From: a virus
IMG/VR virus record: IMGVR_UViG_3300006072_000046
Span: 1-23,959 of that record
Direction: 5' to 3' (one strand)
DNA: 23,959 bases
The position numbers were made by a program, and so were the translations under genes. How positions within the stretch are numbered: the first letter of the stretch is position 1; the number at the start of each line of letters is the position of its first letter. The notes beneath the pieces were generated by a model. It had not been told where the DNA came from and made no database searches. It was given only the letters and a program-made list of their open reading frames with translations. Below are positions 5,290-12,489 of the stretch, one piece after another.

Positions 5290-5774
5290 CGACTTTCAAT
5301 ATGAAACAATGGCTTATGGAAAATAAGCAAGGAATGTACTCCAAGACTCTTTTAAGTGAAATGAATCCTAATGATATGGGACAAGCACAACAAAGTGCTG
5401 ACCAAGAAATGGAAACTCAAGAAACTGATGATAGTGATGATTTGCAAAATCAACAAATGGATGTAAGTGAAGAATCTGTAGGTTGGGTTGATAAAGTTGC
5501 TCCTGCTGATTCTAAATTAAGTGAATATTTAGAGAAGTTAAAAAATCATGATTGGTATTATATGATGTCTGATGACAATAGAGTTTATGAAAAAGGAGAG
5601 CAAGAAAAAAATAATTTAAAACAATTATATTCCCAATTAACACCGGACGAAAAACAAACCGCTTTAGACGCCTTTAAAGAGCAGTATACGTACATTTACA
5701 ATCCAAAGCATTACCCTAATGCTGAGCAAAATATCAAGTACTTAACTACTGATACTTTTAAGGGTTGTATCTAA
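5286..5774 (+). CDS. Unknown acidic protein with targeting-like N terminus, 162 aa
   Basis: The product opens with an amphipathic segment (MKQWLMENK) and has L-L-S-E at residues 22-25, a possible gp21-type site, although weaker than in its neighbours. Residues 28-65 are Gln/Asp/Glu-rich and probably disordered. The C-terminal half (about 75-160) has helices and many Tyr/Lys residues (KLSEYLEKLKNHDWYYMM; LTPDEKQTALDAFKEQY). It is coupled to the preceding gene by a 4-nt overlap. No known domain is recognised. It closes the run of six putatively packaged proteins. Confidence 0.58.
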   Translation: MTTFNMKQWLMENKQGMYSKTLLSEMNPNDMGQAQQSADQEMETQETDDSDDLQNQQMDVSEESVGWVDKVAPADSKLSEYLEKLKNHDWYYMMSDDNRVYEKGEQEKNNLKQLYSQLTPDEKQTALDAFKEQYTYIYNPKHYPNAEQNIKYLTTDTFKGCI

Positions 5775-5778
5775 AAAG

Positions 5779-5814
5779 TTGGAAACGTGAAAAATTTCTT
5801 GTAACTTATTTATA
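5779..5814 (+). promoter_or_regulatory. Bacteroidota-type promoter upstream of the glutaredoxin-like gene
   Basis: TTG at 5779-5781, a 20-nt spacer, then TAACTTAT at 5802-5809 fit TTG-N20-TAnnTT. The octamer TATTTATA of the late-type motif lies just after (5807-5814). A leader of about 75 nt, very A-rich (5838-5889), would precede the ATG at 5890. Confidence 0.42.
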
Positions 5815-5889
5815 TAATAATTAATTATACCTTTTAAATAAAAAAAAGCAAAAAGAAAAGAAAGTAAAAAAAGGTAAAAATAAAAAAGC

Positions 5890-6204
5890 ATGAAAAAAAT
5901 AAAGGTTGTACGGCTAGGTGGTTGCCATTGGTGTGAATCTTTAACATCGCAACTTAATGAATTAGAAATTCAATATGAAAGTATTGATGCTGATGAGAAT
6001 GGAAGCTTAGCTGATAGTTTAGAAGACTTACTTAATACTAATTACTATCCTATTGTAATTATTGAAACTCCTACGATCTTTTACTATCTTTACCGACCGT
6101 CTGATGCTAAGGATGCTGGATATACTACCTTAAATAATAAAGCTACTAAAATTGGATGCCTGACTTTGTCAGCTTTCGTTACACAAATTAAACAGTTAAT
6201 ATGA
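5890..6204 (+). CDS. Glutaredoxin/thioredoxin-like protein, 104 aa
   Basis: A thioredoxin-fold start (KKIKVVRLGG) leads into the redox motif C12-H13-W14-C15, followed by a helix (ESLTSQLNELE). A likely cis-Pro lies at Pro54 in NYYPIVII. Length suits a glutaredoxin, and T4 itself encodes NrdC, a glutaredoxin that donates electrons to ribonucleotide reductase. The reductase partner is not in this window, so that link is inferred from known phages. The C-terminal half diverges from typical glutaredoxins. The stop overlaps the next ATG by 4 nt, so the next small gene is co-translated. Confidence 0.7.
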   Translation: MKKIKVVRLGGCHWCESLTSQLNELEIQYESIDADENGSLADSLEDLLNTNYYPIVIIETPTIFYYLYRPSDAKDAGYTTLNNKATKIGCLTLSAFVTQIKQLI

Positions 6205-6377
6205 ACAACAAACCCTTAATTATCGACAAAATTGAAAATCTCGATAATAACATGAACACTCTTAGAACTATTGTTATGCAACAAGGAAGTACTAGAGAAC
6301 AATTTGAACATTGGTATGATATGATGAAGTATAGAATTGACGAGATTCGTACTCTAATCAATAGAGAGCAGGGATAA
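6201..6377 (+). CDS. Small helical protein, 58 aa
   Basis: ATG at 6201 overlaps the glutaredoxin-like stop by 4 nt and opens a 58-codon frame ending in TAA at 6377. The sequence is highly charged and looks like two helices (LIIDKIENLDNNMNTLRTIV and REQFEHWYDMMKYRIDEIR) in a coiled-coil arrangement. Short coiled-coil proteins of this sort are frequent in T4-like phages, but no function is known to me. The ATGA overlap and the clean open frame support a real gene. Confidence 0.6.
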   Translation: MNNKPLIIDKIENLDNNMNTLRTIVMQQGSTREQFEHWYDMMKYRIDEIRTLINREQG

Positions 6378-6385
6378 TAATAAAG

Positions 6386-6419
6386 TTGCTTTTCGTTTTA
6401 AAATGTAGTATGTTATAAT
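6386..6419 (+). promoter_or_regulatory. Bacteroidota-type promoter upstream of the HD-domain gene
   Basis: TTG at 6386-6388, exactly 20 nt, then TATGTTAT at 6409-6416 fit TTG-N20-TAnnTT. A TATAAT also lies at 6414-6419, but its distance from TTGCTT is 22 nt, too long for a standard sigma-70 promoter. The predicted start is about 10-15 nt before the ATG at 6435. Confidence 0.5.
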
Positions 6420-6434
6420 TAAAACACATTCTAT

Positions 6435-7208
6435 ATGTTATCAGCGGAAAAAATACAAAGCAATTTAGAGCAGTTCTATTCTAATATAGATCTTTATATT
6501 GCCGAACCTCGCAGAACTCAATTACTAGACCTTTACAAGGGTCAGGAAGAAGTATTGGCCTTAGCTCCAGCCTCTTCTAAAGCATCCTTTCACAACTCTT
6601 TTCCTGGTGGTTTTGTTGACCACATTAACCGAGTAGTAGCCGCTTCTTTAGCGGTTAGTGCTGTTTGGCTAGAGTTTGGTGCAGATACAGCTACTTTTAC
6701 TAGAGAAGAATTAGTATTTTCAGCAATTAACCACGACTTAGGTAAGTTAGGTTTATTTGGTAAACCACGTTATATTCCTAATGATTCAGAGTGGCATGTG
6801 AAAAATCAAGGTGCTAATTACAAGCCTAATGCAGAACTTCCTTTTCTACCTGTCCAAGACAATTCACTATTTATACTTCAATCAGCAGGCATTCCACTTT
6901 CAGTAAATGAATATATTGCAATTAAAATTCACGATGGACTTTATGATGATGGTAATAAAGCTTACCTTATATCAAGTCAAAACGAGTCTAAGTTAAGATC
7001 ATCTCTAGCTCTTATTTTACATCAAGCAGATATGCTAGCTTCGAGAGTAGAATGGGAAAAAGAATGGTTAGATAAAGTAGGTGTTGCAAAACCTAAAGAA
7101 GTAAAACCTACAACTCCTGGACAATTTAAACAGAGTGCAGATGCTAAAAAGTTGCAAAGTATTGGCAAAGGTAACCCTGGTTTATTAAACGCATTAAAAG
7201 GATTATAA
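6435..7208 (+). CDS. HD-domain metal-dependent phosphohydrolase, 257 aa
   Basis: The HD metal-binding pattern is visible in order: His63 (VDHINR), His100-Asp101 (INHDLGK), His166 (KIHDGLYDDG) and His196/Asp199 (ILHQADMLASRVE). This is the signature of HD-superfamily phosphohydrolases, which act on nucleotides, cyclic nucleotides or nucleic acids. The N terminus is helical, and the last about 45 residues are Lys/Pro/Gln-rich and probably flexible. Such proteins occur in T4-like phages, and nucleotide metabolism is the best guess, but the substrate cannot be read from the sequence. Cleavage of a signalling nucleotide in host defence is an alternative. It is the first gene of a unit with a host-like promoter and is followed 1 nt later by a membrane protein. 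Confidence 0.75.
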   Translation: MLSAEKIQSNLEQFYSNIDLYIAEPRRTQLLDLYKGQEEVLALAPASSKASFHNSFPGGFVDHINRVVAASLAVSAVWLEFGADTATFTREELVFSAINHDLGKLGLFGKPRYIPNDSEWHVKNQGANYKPNAELPFLPVQDNSLFILQSAGIPLSVNEYIAIKIHDGLYDDGNKAYLISSQNESKLRSSLALILHQADMLASRVEWEKEWLDKVGVAKPKEVKPTTPGQFKQSADAKKLQSIGKGNPGLLNALKGL

Positions 7209-7209
7209 T

Positions 7210-7482
7210 ATGATATTTGGAATTATTACACTTATTTTATGGGTACTAACAGTAATAGGTTGGATTATCTATAATCTATACACTAAGAATATTAAATTAG
7301 AGCAGACAGTTATTGCTCAATCAACCTTTATAGCAGGTTTACAGTCCATGATTTATGAATCAGATAAAGCTTTAAAAAACCTCGATGATAAAATCTGGAT
7401 GGAAAGTGATAAAGAACTTGAAACAGTATTTCAGAATTTAAAAGCAGTACAGGAAGGACTAAACCAATATAACAGACGATGA
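7210..7482 (+). CDS. Membrane-anchored coiled-coil protein, 90 aa
   Basis: Residues 2-22 form one hydrophobic span (IFGIITLILWVLTVIGWIIY) with no charged residue, followed by a long charged helix (about 27-87) that is probably a coiled coil. Topology suggests an inner-membrane anchor with a cytoplasmic helical domain. Its gene is 1 nt after the HD gene and its stop overlaps the sigma-factor start by 4 nt, so it is co-translated with both. In T4 the gene near gp55 is the co-activator gp33, but gp33 has no membrane span, so this is not called gp33. An Rz-like spanin is another thought, but no partner is seen. Confidence 0.6.
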   Translation: MIFGIITLILWVLTVIGWIIYNLYTKNIKLEQTVIAQSTFIAGLQSMIYESDKALKNLDDKIWMESDKELETVFQNLKAVQEGLNQYNRR

Positions 7483-8255
7483 TAGTAGAAGATATTTTTA
7501 AACCAGAAGAAGTAGAGGTTACACTTACAAAGGACGGAAAAGTTAGAAAAAGAAGGCCAAAAAAATCGATAGATTATTTTACTTTAGATACTCAACAAGC
7601 GATTATAGATTATAGATTAGAGACTAGTCAAGCTATAAGAAATAAGATATTTAATGAAAAAATCTACTACGCTTTTTTTAAACTAGCTGAAAATATTATT
7701 CACACTTTTAAGTTTTACCATACTGAAGTAGATAATATAAACGAACTAAAGCATGAGGTAATAGCGTTTTTACTAGAGAAATTACATCTATACGATCAAA
7801 CTAAGGGAAAAGCTTATTCTTACTTTGGAACTATTGCTAAGAGGTATTTAATCGTTTATAATAATAATAACTATAAAAGACTGAAAGGAAAAGCTCCTGT
7901 AAGTGATGTAGACGAAGATAAAACACTTTTAAATGAATTACTTCTTAATCAGAAAGATGAGTTAGAAGAGTTAAATTTTATTGATCTTTTTATTAAAGAG
8001 ATAGACGATAATCTACTAGATATCTTTCCAAAACCACAAGATGCAAGAGTTGGAGATGCTATTTTAGAGTTATTTAAAAGGAGAGAAAGTATAGATATCT
8101 TCAACAAGAAAGCCTTATTTATATACATCAAAGAGATTACAGACGCGCCAACTCCTATAATAACAAGGGTAATTAAGATTATGAAGGAGATTTATAAGGA
8201 TATGTTAAACCAATATTTAGAGGAAGGTGCAGAAATCAACATTTTCAGTCGTTAG
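7479..8255 (+). CDS. T4 gp55-like late transcription sigma factor, 258 aa
   Basis: The middle of the protein (about residues 55-125) resembles sigma region 2: helices with AIRNKIFNEKIYYAFFKLAE, then an acidic-to-hydrophobic helix (HEVIAFLLEKLHLYD), and TKGKAYSYFGTIAKRYL, the last being like region 2.3-2.4 which opens the promoter. T4 gp55 is 185 aa; this one is longer, with a basic N-terminal arm (KVRKRRPKK) and an extra C-terminal helical part. gp55 directs host RNA polymerase to late promoters with the gp45 clamp and gp33, neither of which is in the window. A C-terminal helix similar to the gp45-binding tail cannot be confirmed. The start overlaps the upstream gene by 4 nt. Confidence 0.65.
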   Translation: MIVEDIFKPEEVEVTLTKDGKVRKRRPKKSIDYFTLDTQQAIIDYRLETSQAIRNKIFNEKIYYAFFKLAENIIHTFKFYHTEVDNINELKHEVIAFLLEKLHLYDQTKGKAYSYFGTIAKRYLIVYNNNNYKRLKGKAPVSDVDEDKTLLNELLLNQKDELEELNFIDLFIKEIDDNLLDIFPKPQDARVGDAILELFKRRESIDIFNKKALFIYIKEITDAPTPIITRVIKIMKEIYKDMLNQYLEEGAEINIFSR

Positions 8256-8264
8256 CTATTTATT
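8256..8264 (+). promoter_or_regulatory. CTATTTATT motif upstream of the structural run
   Basis: CTATTTATT starts on the base after the sigma-factor stop and 21 nt before the ATG at 8277. It marks the start of the structural genes. Candidate altered late promoter. Confidence 0.45.
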
Positions 8265-8276
8265 TAAAATACACTT

Positions 8277-8642
8277 ATGGATTTGGATTTTGAGTTATAC
8301 GACGGTAAAAAGTATTCTGACCTTCTAAAGGATATTGTAAAGAATCACAAAGCTAAGCAGAATCAGATTAAATTATTGACCGATCAATTAGTTGATATGG
8401 TTGAAGAACCTGGTGATGCTACTATGATTGTACCCTTAATTAAAGGATATCTTGATTCTGATATTAAGAACGATGAAGCTTTGGTGAAGCTTGCACAGAT
8501 TATGCAGAAAGGAGCGGTTGCTACAGCAGCTGAAAATAGCGCATTTAGCGACAACGATTTAGAAAAGTTATTTGCAGATATCCAAAAGAGTACCACTCCA
8601 TTACCTGAAAAGGAAATAAAAGAACTACCTAATAGTATTTAA
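8277..8642 (+). CDS. Small conserved phage protein next to the baseplate hub, 121 aa
   Basis: The product is acidic and helical, with segments FELYDGKKYSDLLKDIV (5-21), IVPLIKGYLDSDIKNDEAL (51-69) and a Pro-rich C terminus. From memory it resembles small proteins located near baseplate genes in marine T4-like phages, but this is not verified and the function is unknown. It begins after the late-type motif and is 2 nt before the hub gene, so it is probably a virion or assembly protein expressed late. Confidence 0.6.
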   Translation: MDLDFELYDGKKYSDLLKDIVKNHKAKQNQIKLLTDQLVDMVEEPGDATMIVPLIKGYLDSDIKNDEALVKLAQIMQKGAVATAAENSAFSDNDLEKLFADIQKSTTPLPEKEIKELPNSI

Positions 8643-8644
8643 TT

Positions 8645-9598
8645 ATGGCTTTAGACCAGTCAATAAGTCAAATACAAGCCAACGCAGCTAAGGCTAAAAG
8701 TACTCCAGATTCTGGCTATTTAATAGCTAGAGTTACTCATTTAGTACAGGGTCCAAACTTTATGGGTACTAATATACCAGATCCTAATTATAAAAATCCC
8801 ACTGATTTAGGTAATATTTTATTTCAATTGATGGGAACTACGCAGGATAGAACTTTACAAAGTGCTGGTAATGTTGTTGCAAAACCTTTTTATTCCATAC
8901 TTAAACAATATCCTTTAGAAGGTGAGTTTGTTTTCATATTACCTGGTCCTAGTACAGCAATGAATGAAAGTAGAGGTCAAAAAGACTATTACTATCTTCC
9001 ACCATACAACATTTGGAGTGCCAGCCACCACAATGCTTTTCCTGATCTAGGTGACTATAGCCAGTATATTAGTAATGTAAATAGATCTTATCAAGATAGT
9101 GCAGCTGTCAATCAAGGAGTAAATGCGAGTGCAACAGGTTCTTTAACGATGCCTTTAGGTCCTAATTTTCCTGAGCTAACCTATATAAAAGCCTTACAAC
9201 AATTTACTGGAGATACTACAATTGAAGGTAGGTGGGGTAATTCAATTAGATTTGGGTCGACAAACGGGGGACAAGAAAAAGATGAAAATTATTGGTCTAG
9301 TGAAGGAACTGCTGGTTCACCTATTACTATTATAAGAAACGGTCAAGGAAAACAAGAAAACGATATAGCGTGGATTCCAACAGTAGAAAATATAAATGTA
9401 GATCCTAGTTCTATTTACTTAACTAATGGACAGCAACTTATAATAGATGATATAGATAATAATTTTAGCTTAGCAAGTTTAGGAGTTAATCTTGGTAGTA
9501 CAATAACTACAGCTATTCCAATCCAACAACAATTAACTAGCTTTAGTAATTTATCTCCAAATGAACAAGATAACCGTATAAAAAACCTTAATAGCTAA
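8645..9598 (+). CDS. gp5-like baseplate hub protein (OB-fold), 317 aa
   Basis: Recognised from two OB-fold segments: YPLEGEFVFILPGP (89-102) and TIEGRWGNSIRFGST (192-206), plus ENINVDPSSIYLTNGQQ (248-264), which I recognise as typical of hub proteins in marine and cyanophage T4-likes. T4 gp5 (575 aa) joins such an OB domain to a lysozyme and a beta-helix; here no lysozyme domain is seen, and the spike part seems to be encoded by the next gene. The protein would sit at the centre of the baseplate, below the tail tube. The stop is 1 nt before the next ATG. Confidence 0.62.
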   Translation: MALDQSISQIQANAAKAKSTPDSGYLIARVTHLVQGPNFMGTNIPDPNYKNPTDLGNILFQLMGTTQDRTLQSAGNVVAKPFYSILKQYPLEGEFVFILPGPSTAMNESRGQKDYYYLPPYNIWSASHHNAFPDLGDYSQYISNVNRSYQDSAAVNQGVNASATGSLTMPLGPNFPELTYIKALQQFTGDTTIEGRWGNSIRFGSTNGGQEKDENYWSSEGTAGSPITIIRNGQGKQENDIAWIPTVENINVDPSSIYLTNGQQLIIDDIDNNFSLASLGVNLGSTITTAIPIQQQLTSFSNLSPNEQDNRIKNLNS

Positions 9599-9599
9599 T

Positions 9600-10028
9600 A
9601 TGTTTACTCCTCAATTTCCATATCTAGGTAACCAAGTAATCATAACATCGGGTAGGGTTGTTCATCATTCCTATGATGATTTTATATTCCTATTTGGAAA
9701 AAAAGGAGTTTCAATTTCATCTCCTGCTACTTTTACGGTAGATGCTAACGAAAGAGCAGTAATAGCTTCACCTAAAATCGAATTAGGCTATCAAGCTGAA
9801 AGTCAGGGAGAGTCCGTTTTATTAGGAGATAGTACAGTAGAGCAATTGGGTTTTTTATTAGATGCTATACAAAGTCTAAGTTCTGCATTAGCACAATTAT
9901 CTGCTGAGCAACCTGAAACTGCTATAGCAGCTATTGTTCAAACAGCTACAATACTGAGTGGTACGGCACAAACTGTAAAGGCACAGCTAAGTAATTTTTG
10001 TTTATCTAATAATACCTATACTAAATAA
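9600..10028 (+). CDS. Baseplate spike-like protein, 142 aa
   Basis: The N-terminal half is beta-rich, with short repeating strands typical of a beta-helix spike (FIFLFGKKGVSISS, ATFTVDANERAVIASPKIEL) and a GESVLLGD turn (69-76). It ends with a helical C terminus (about residues 82-130). I recall similar 'spike or needle' proteins after gp5 in T4-like marine phages, where the gp5 C-terminal spike is a separate protein. That reading is from memory. Function as a membrane-piercing tip is inferred. The stop overlaps the next ATG by 1 nt, consistent with coupled expression with the hub. Confidence 0.48.
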   Translation: MFTPQFPYLGNQVIITSGRVVHHSYDDFIFLFGKKGVSISSPATFTVDANERAVIASPKIELGYQAESQGESVLLGDSTVEQLGFLLDAIQSLSSALAQLSAEQPETAIAAIVQTATILSGTAQTVKAQLSNFCLSNNTYTK

Positions 10029-12028
10029 TGGCTGCAGGTAATCTAGGAAAATCATTAGAGACGTTAGTAAACAACTCTGCTAGGCAATTAGGTACCTATC
10101 AAGTAGGTATTAATAGAGTATTATGGGGTAATGGAAATACTCAACCCAAAATAACAGCTAACTACTCGCATCAAAATGGTAGCTTACAATATAGCTCATC
10201 TATTTCAGATACACCAGCTAGTCCATCAAATGGTAATATTTTAACTTCAGGTTTAATAAATGCACTCAACGTATTAAATAAAGTTAACTTATGTAACGTT
10301 ATTACTTATTTAACTAGTCCAACTAATAAAGCAAAACCACCTCGTCCTCCTAAACCGTGGTCACAAGAGCAAACTATTTTTTATACTTTACAGGATGAGT
10401 GTAGTTTGGTTATTAACTATATTGACACCTACGACGCACATCAGACAACTCTTATAAACTCATTTGCTAATCTTGCAGCTAACCTTAATGCACCATCAGC
10501 ACCTTCAGGTAGTTTACAACCACCAGCTGGAAGCGTTACACAACAACAAGCTGCTAATCAACAAGGTGGCTCTGACGTCTCAAACCCTGCCGCTAGTGCA
10601 GCAGCTAAGTCTGCGGGAAGTGCAGGTTCGACAGATATACAAGGAACAAATGTACAGAAATACAATATGTTCTTTCTAATACAAAGTATCTCAAGCGTTT
10701 TTACTGTGAGTAATAGTACCGGATCTTTGTTTAATTCTGACGATATACAAACGCTAAAATTAATTCCTGGTATTGGAAATAGTTTAAATATTCTGGATAA
10801 TTTTTCTGCTGGTGGAAATCAATATACTAACTATAATTTAATATCAACCGCTGACTTACAAAAGCTTAAAAAAGAGATAACGCTTTTAAGAACAGCTTGT
10901 GTTACTATAAATAATTTAAGTTTTTCAAGTGGTGTCGCTTTAGCTGGAACTTTTTTACCTAACGACATTAGAAATCAAATACAGCAAATAAGTAAATATC
11001 TTGATCCAACACAAATAATACCTACTCTAAAGGAAATAAATTCAGCAATTCAATCGGCTATTCTTATAGGCAGACAGATACAAGGTATACTTAAGTTAGG
11101 ACAGGTATTAATTAAACTCATACTACTTTTCAATAAAATATATAAGTTCGTAATTGCTTTTCTTACAAAGCTACCTTTACCAAATCAATTTACGACTACA
11201 GGTATAACAAATACTTTTTCACAAGCCACTCAAGCAGCAAAGGATGAATCTGATGGTTTAACTGTAACATTAAAAGCTATAAATGCTTTATTGAGCATTA
11301 CCGTGACTTTCATACGTTATCTTCTTGCAAGTATGAATGAAGTACTTACAAGACTACAGACACTACTCGCAACTTTAGAAGGTTGTGATGCTGTAAAAGA
11401 TTCGCCTGTTGTAGCTCAATTAAAACAAACAGTAGGAGATATACAAAGTCTGCAAGCTGATTTAGGTAGTTACATAGCAAATTACGATTTACAAACAAGC
11501 CCAACAAGCACAACTTTTCAAGGGTTTACAATAAATGTAATTCCAGAAGAGGTATCTACTGCTGTTATTTATCCACGTAGAAGAGGTATAGCACTAGATA
11601 AGTATGGCGAAATTGTAGTTCAATCAGACTTAACCTTTGCAACAGATACAAGTGTAATTATAGGAGAAGTTGAACAATTATTAGTTTCACGTGGCTTTAC
11701 AAAACCATCTTCTCTATCTGCAGACGCTACAAATCAAGCAATTATAAACACTTCTTTAAATTATTTAGATATAAACGACGTATCACAAGGTGATTTAGCA
11801 CTACCAGTAACATCCTTAGATGCACCAGATAATTTAGACGAAAATAGTGGATTAGGGTTAAATGCATTTGTAAATAACTTAAAAGGTGGTAGAAGATTAA
11901 GACAAAGAACGAAGGCAGCTTTAAGTGCAGCTTCACAGAATTTACAATCACAAATATCTGGTGAAAACACCTCAGCACGTCAATCAGTAAGTAATAGTGT
12001 AAATTCAGCAAGTGGTAGTAGAGGTTAA
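10028..12028 (+). CDS. Large tail/baseplate structural protein, 666 aa
   Basis: The order of regions is: an N-terminal domain (1-150), a Gln/Ala/Pro/Ser-rich linker (about 155-205), a helical middle with a long hydrophobic stretch at about 335-390 (QIQGILKLGQVLIKLILLFN and on), a helical part with coiled-coil character (about 400-490), and a C-terminal domain with RRRGIALDKYGEIVVQSDL (about 515-540). The last pattern is like one I recall in cyanophage virion proteins. The long helices and the hydrophobic stretch would suit a tape-measure or membrane-inserting tail protein, but the size and the baseplate location also fit a hub component. It is followed by a 29-nt gap with a late-type motif. 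Confidence 0.45.
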   Translation: MAAGNLGKSLETLVNNSARQLGTYQVGINRVLWGNGNTQPKITANYSHQNGSLQYSSSISDTPASPSNGNILTSGLINALNVLNKVNLCNVITYLTSPTNKAKPPRPPKPWSQEQTIFYTLQDECSLVINYIDTYDAHQTTLINSFANLAANLNAPSAPSGSLQPPAGSVTQQQAANQQGGSDVSNPAASAAAKSAGSAGSTDIQGTNVQKYNMFFLIQSISSVFTVSNSTGSLFNSDDIQTLKLIPGIGNSLNILDNFSAGGNQYTNYNLISTADLQKLKKEITLLRTACVTINNLSFSSGVALAGTFLPNDIRNQIQQISKYLDPTQIIPTLKEINSAIQSAILIGRQIQGILKLGQVLIKLILLFNKIYKFVIAFLTKLPLPNQFTTTGITNTFSQATQAAKDESDGLTVTLKAINALLSITVTFIRYLLASMNEVLTRLQTLLATLEGCDAVKDSPVVAQLKQTVGDIQSLQADLGSYIANYDLQTSPTSTTFQGFTINVIPEEVSTAVIYPRRRGIALDKYGEIVVQSDLTFATDTSVIIGEVEQLLVSRGFTKPSSLSADATNQAIINTSLNYLDINDVSQGDLALPVTSLDAPDNLDENSGLGLNAFVNNLKGGRRLRQRTKAALSAASQNLQSQISGENTSARQSVSNSVNSASGSRG

Positions 12029-12044
12029 AAATACAATGTTAAAA

Positions 12045-12052
12045 TATTTATA
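12045..12052 (+). promoter_or_regulatory. TATTTATA motif upstream of the 143-aa gene
   Basis: TATTTATA (preceded by A rather than C) ends 5 nt before the ATG at 12058. By T4 geometry the transcript would begin at the A of the ATG, as for the motif at 2733. Candidate altered late promoter. Confidence 0.45.
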
Positions 12053-12057
12053 AACAT

Positions 12058-12489
12058 ATGGGACAGACAGATTTATTAAGAAAGCTAATCCGTGAAGAAG
12101 TTAGAGCAGTGTTTCAACAGGAACTTGCTGGTATTCTAAAAGAAGCTATCATAGCTAATAAAGGAACGCAGACTATTACGGAATCAGTTAGACCTCAACA
12201 AGTTGCACCAGCAACTTTAAACAGACAAGCACCAAAACCAATCGCACCTAAATTAGCGCCTGGTAATCCTTTAAATAGCATACTTGCTGAAACAGCGAGG
12301 TCAATGACTCCGATGGATTATGAAGGTTTAGGTGGAGCAGTAATGGATAGAGAGGTTCCAATTGTAGAATCAGTTGGCGGAATGTTAGCAAACTCTAGAC
12401 CAAGCTCTAATTTTGACGCAATTGAAATTAATGCAGTTCCTGATTTTTCTGGTATTATGGCTAAAATGAAAGCAAACGGTGAAATTTAA
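12058..12489 (+). CDS. Unknown virion-associated protein with targeting-like N terminus, 143 aa
   Basis: The N-terminal 30 residues form a long amphipathic helix that ends G-I-L-K-E|A, again matching the L-x-E gp21-type site, so it may be a packaged or processed protein, although its place among baseplate genes argues for a structural role. A middle segment is Pro/Ala-rich (about 50-75) and the C terminus (VPDFSGIMAKMKANGEI) is distinct and likely folded. From memory, similar small proteins occur before gp25 in T4-like phages. Its stop overlaps gp25 by 1 nt. Confidence 0.55.
   Translation: MGQTDLLRKLIREEVRAVFQQELAGILKEAIIANKGTQTITESVRPQQVAPATLNRQAPKPIAPKLAPGNPLNSILAETARSMTPMDYEGLGGAVMDREVPIVESVGGMLANSRPSSNFDAIEINAVPDFSGIMAKMKANGEI

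Noticed and set aside
6386-6419. Classical sigma-70 promoter TTGCTT ... TATAAT
   Set aside because: The spacer is 22 nt, too long; the TTG-N20-TAnnTT reading fits better and recurs at other gaps.
6867-6875. CTATTTATA inside the HD-domain gene
   Set aside because: It is within a well-supported coding frame (Ser-Leu-Phe-Ile) with no gene start near; expected by chance in AT-rich DNA. A similar octamer at 8116-8123 inside the sigma-factor gene was rejected for the same reason.
7210-7482. gp33 late co-activator
   Set aside because: Position next to gp55 suggested it, but the strong N-terminal membrane span does not suit gp33.
10464-10679. A 71-codon + strand frame inside the 666-aa gene
   Set aside because: It overlaps the Gln/Ala/Pro-rich linker of the larger gene in another frame, and looks like a shadow of repetitive coding sequence.
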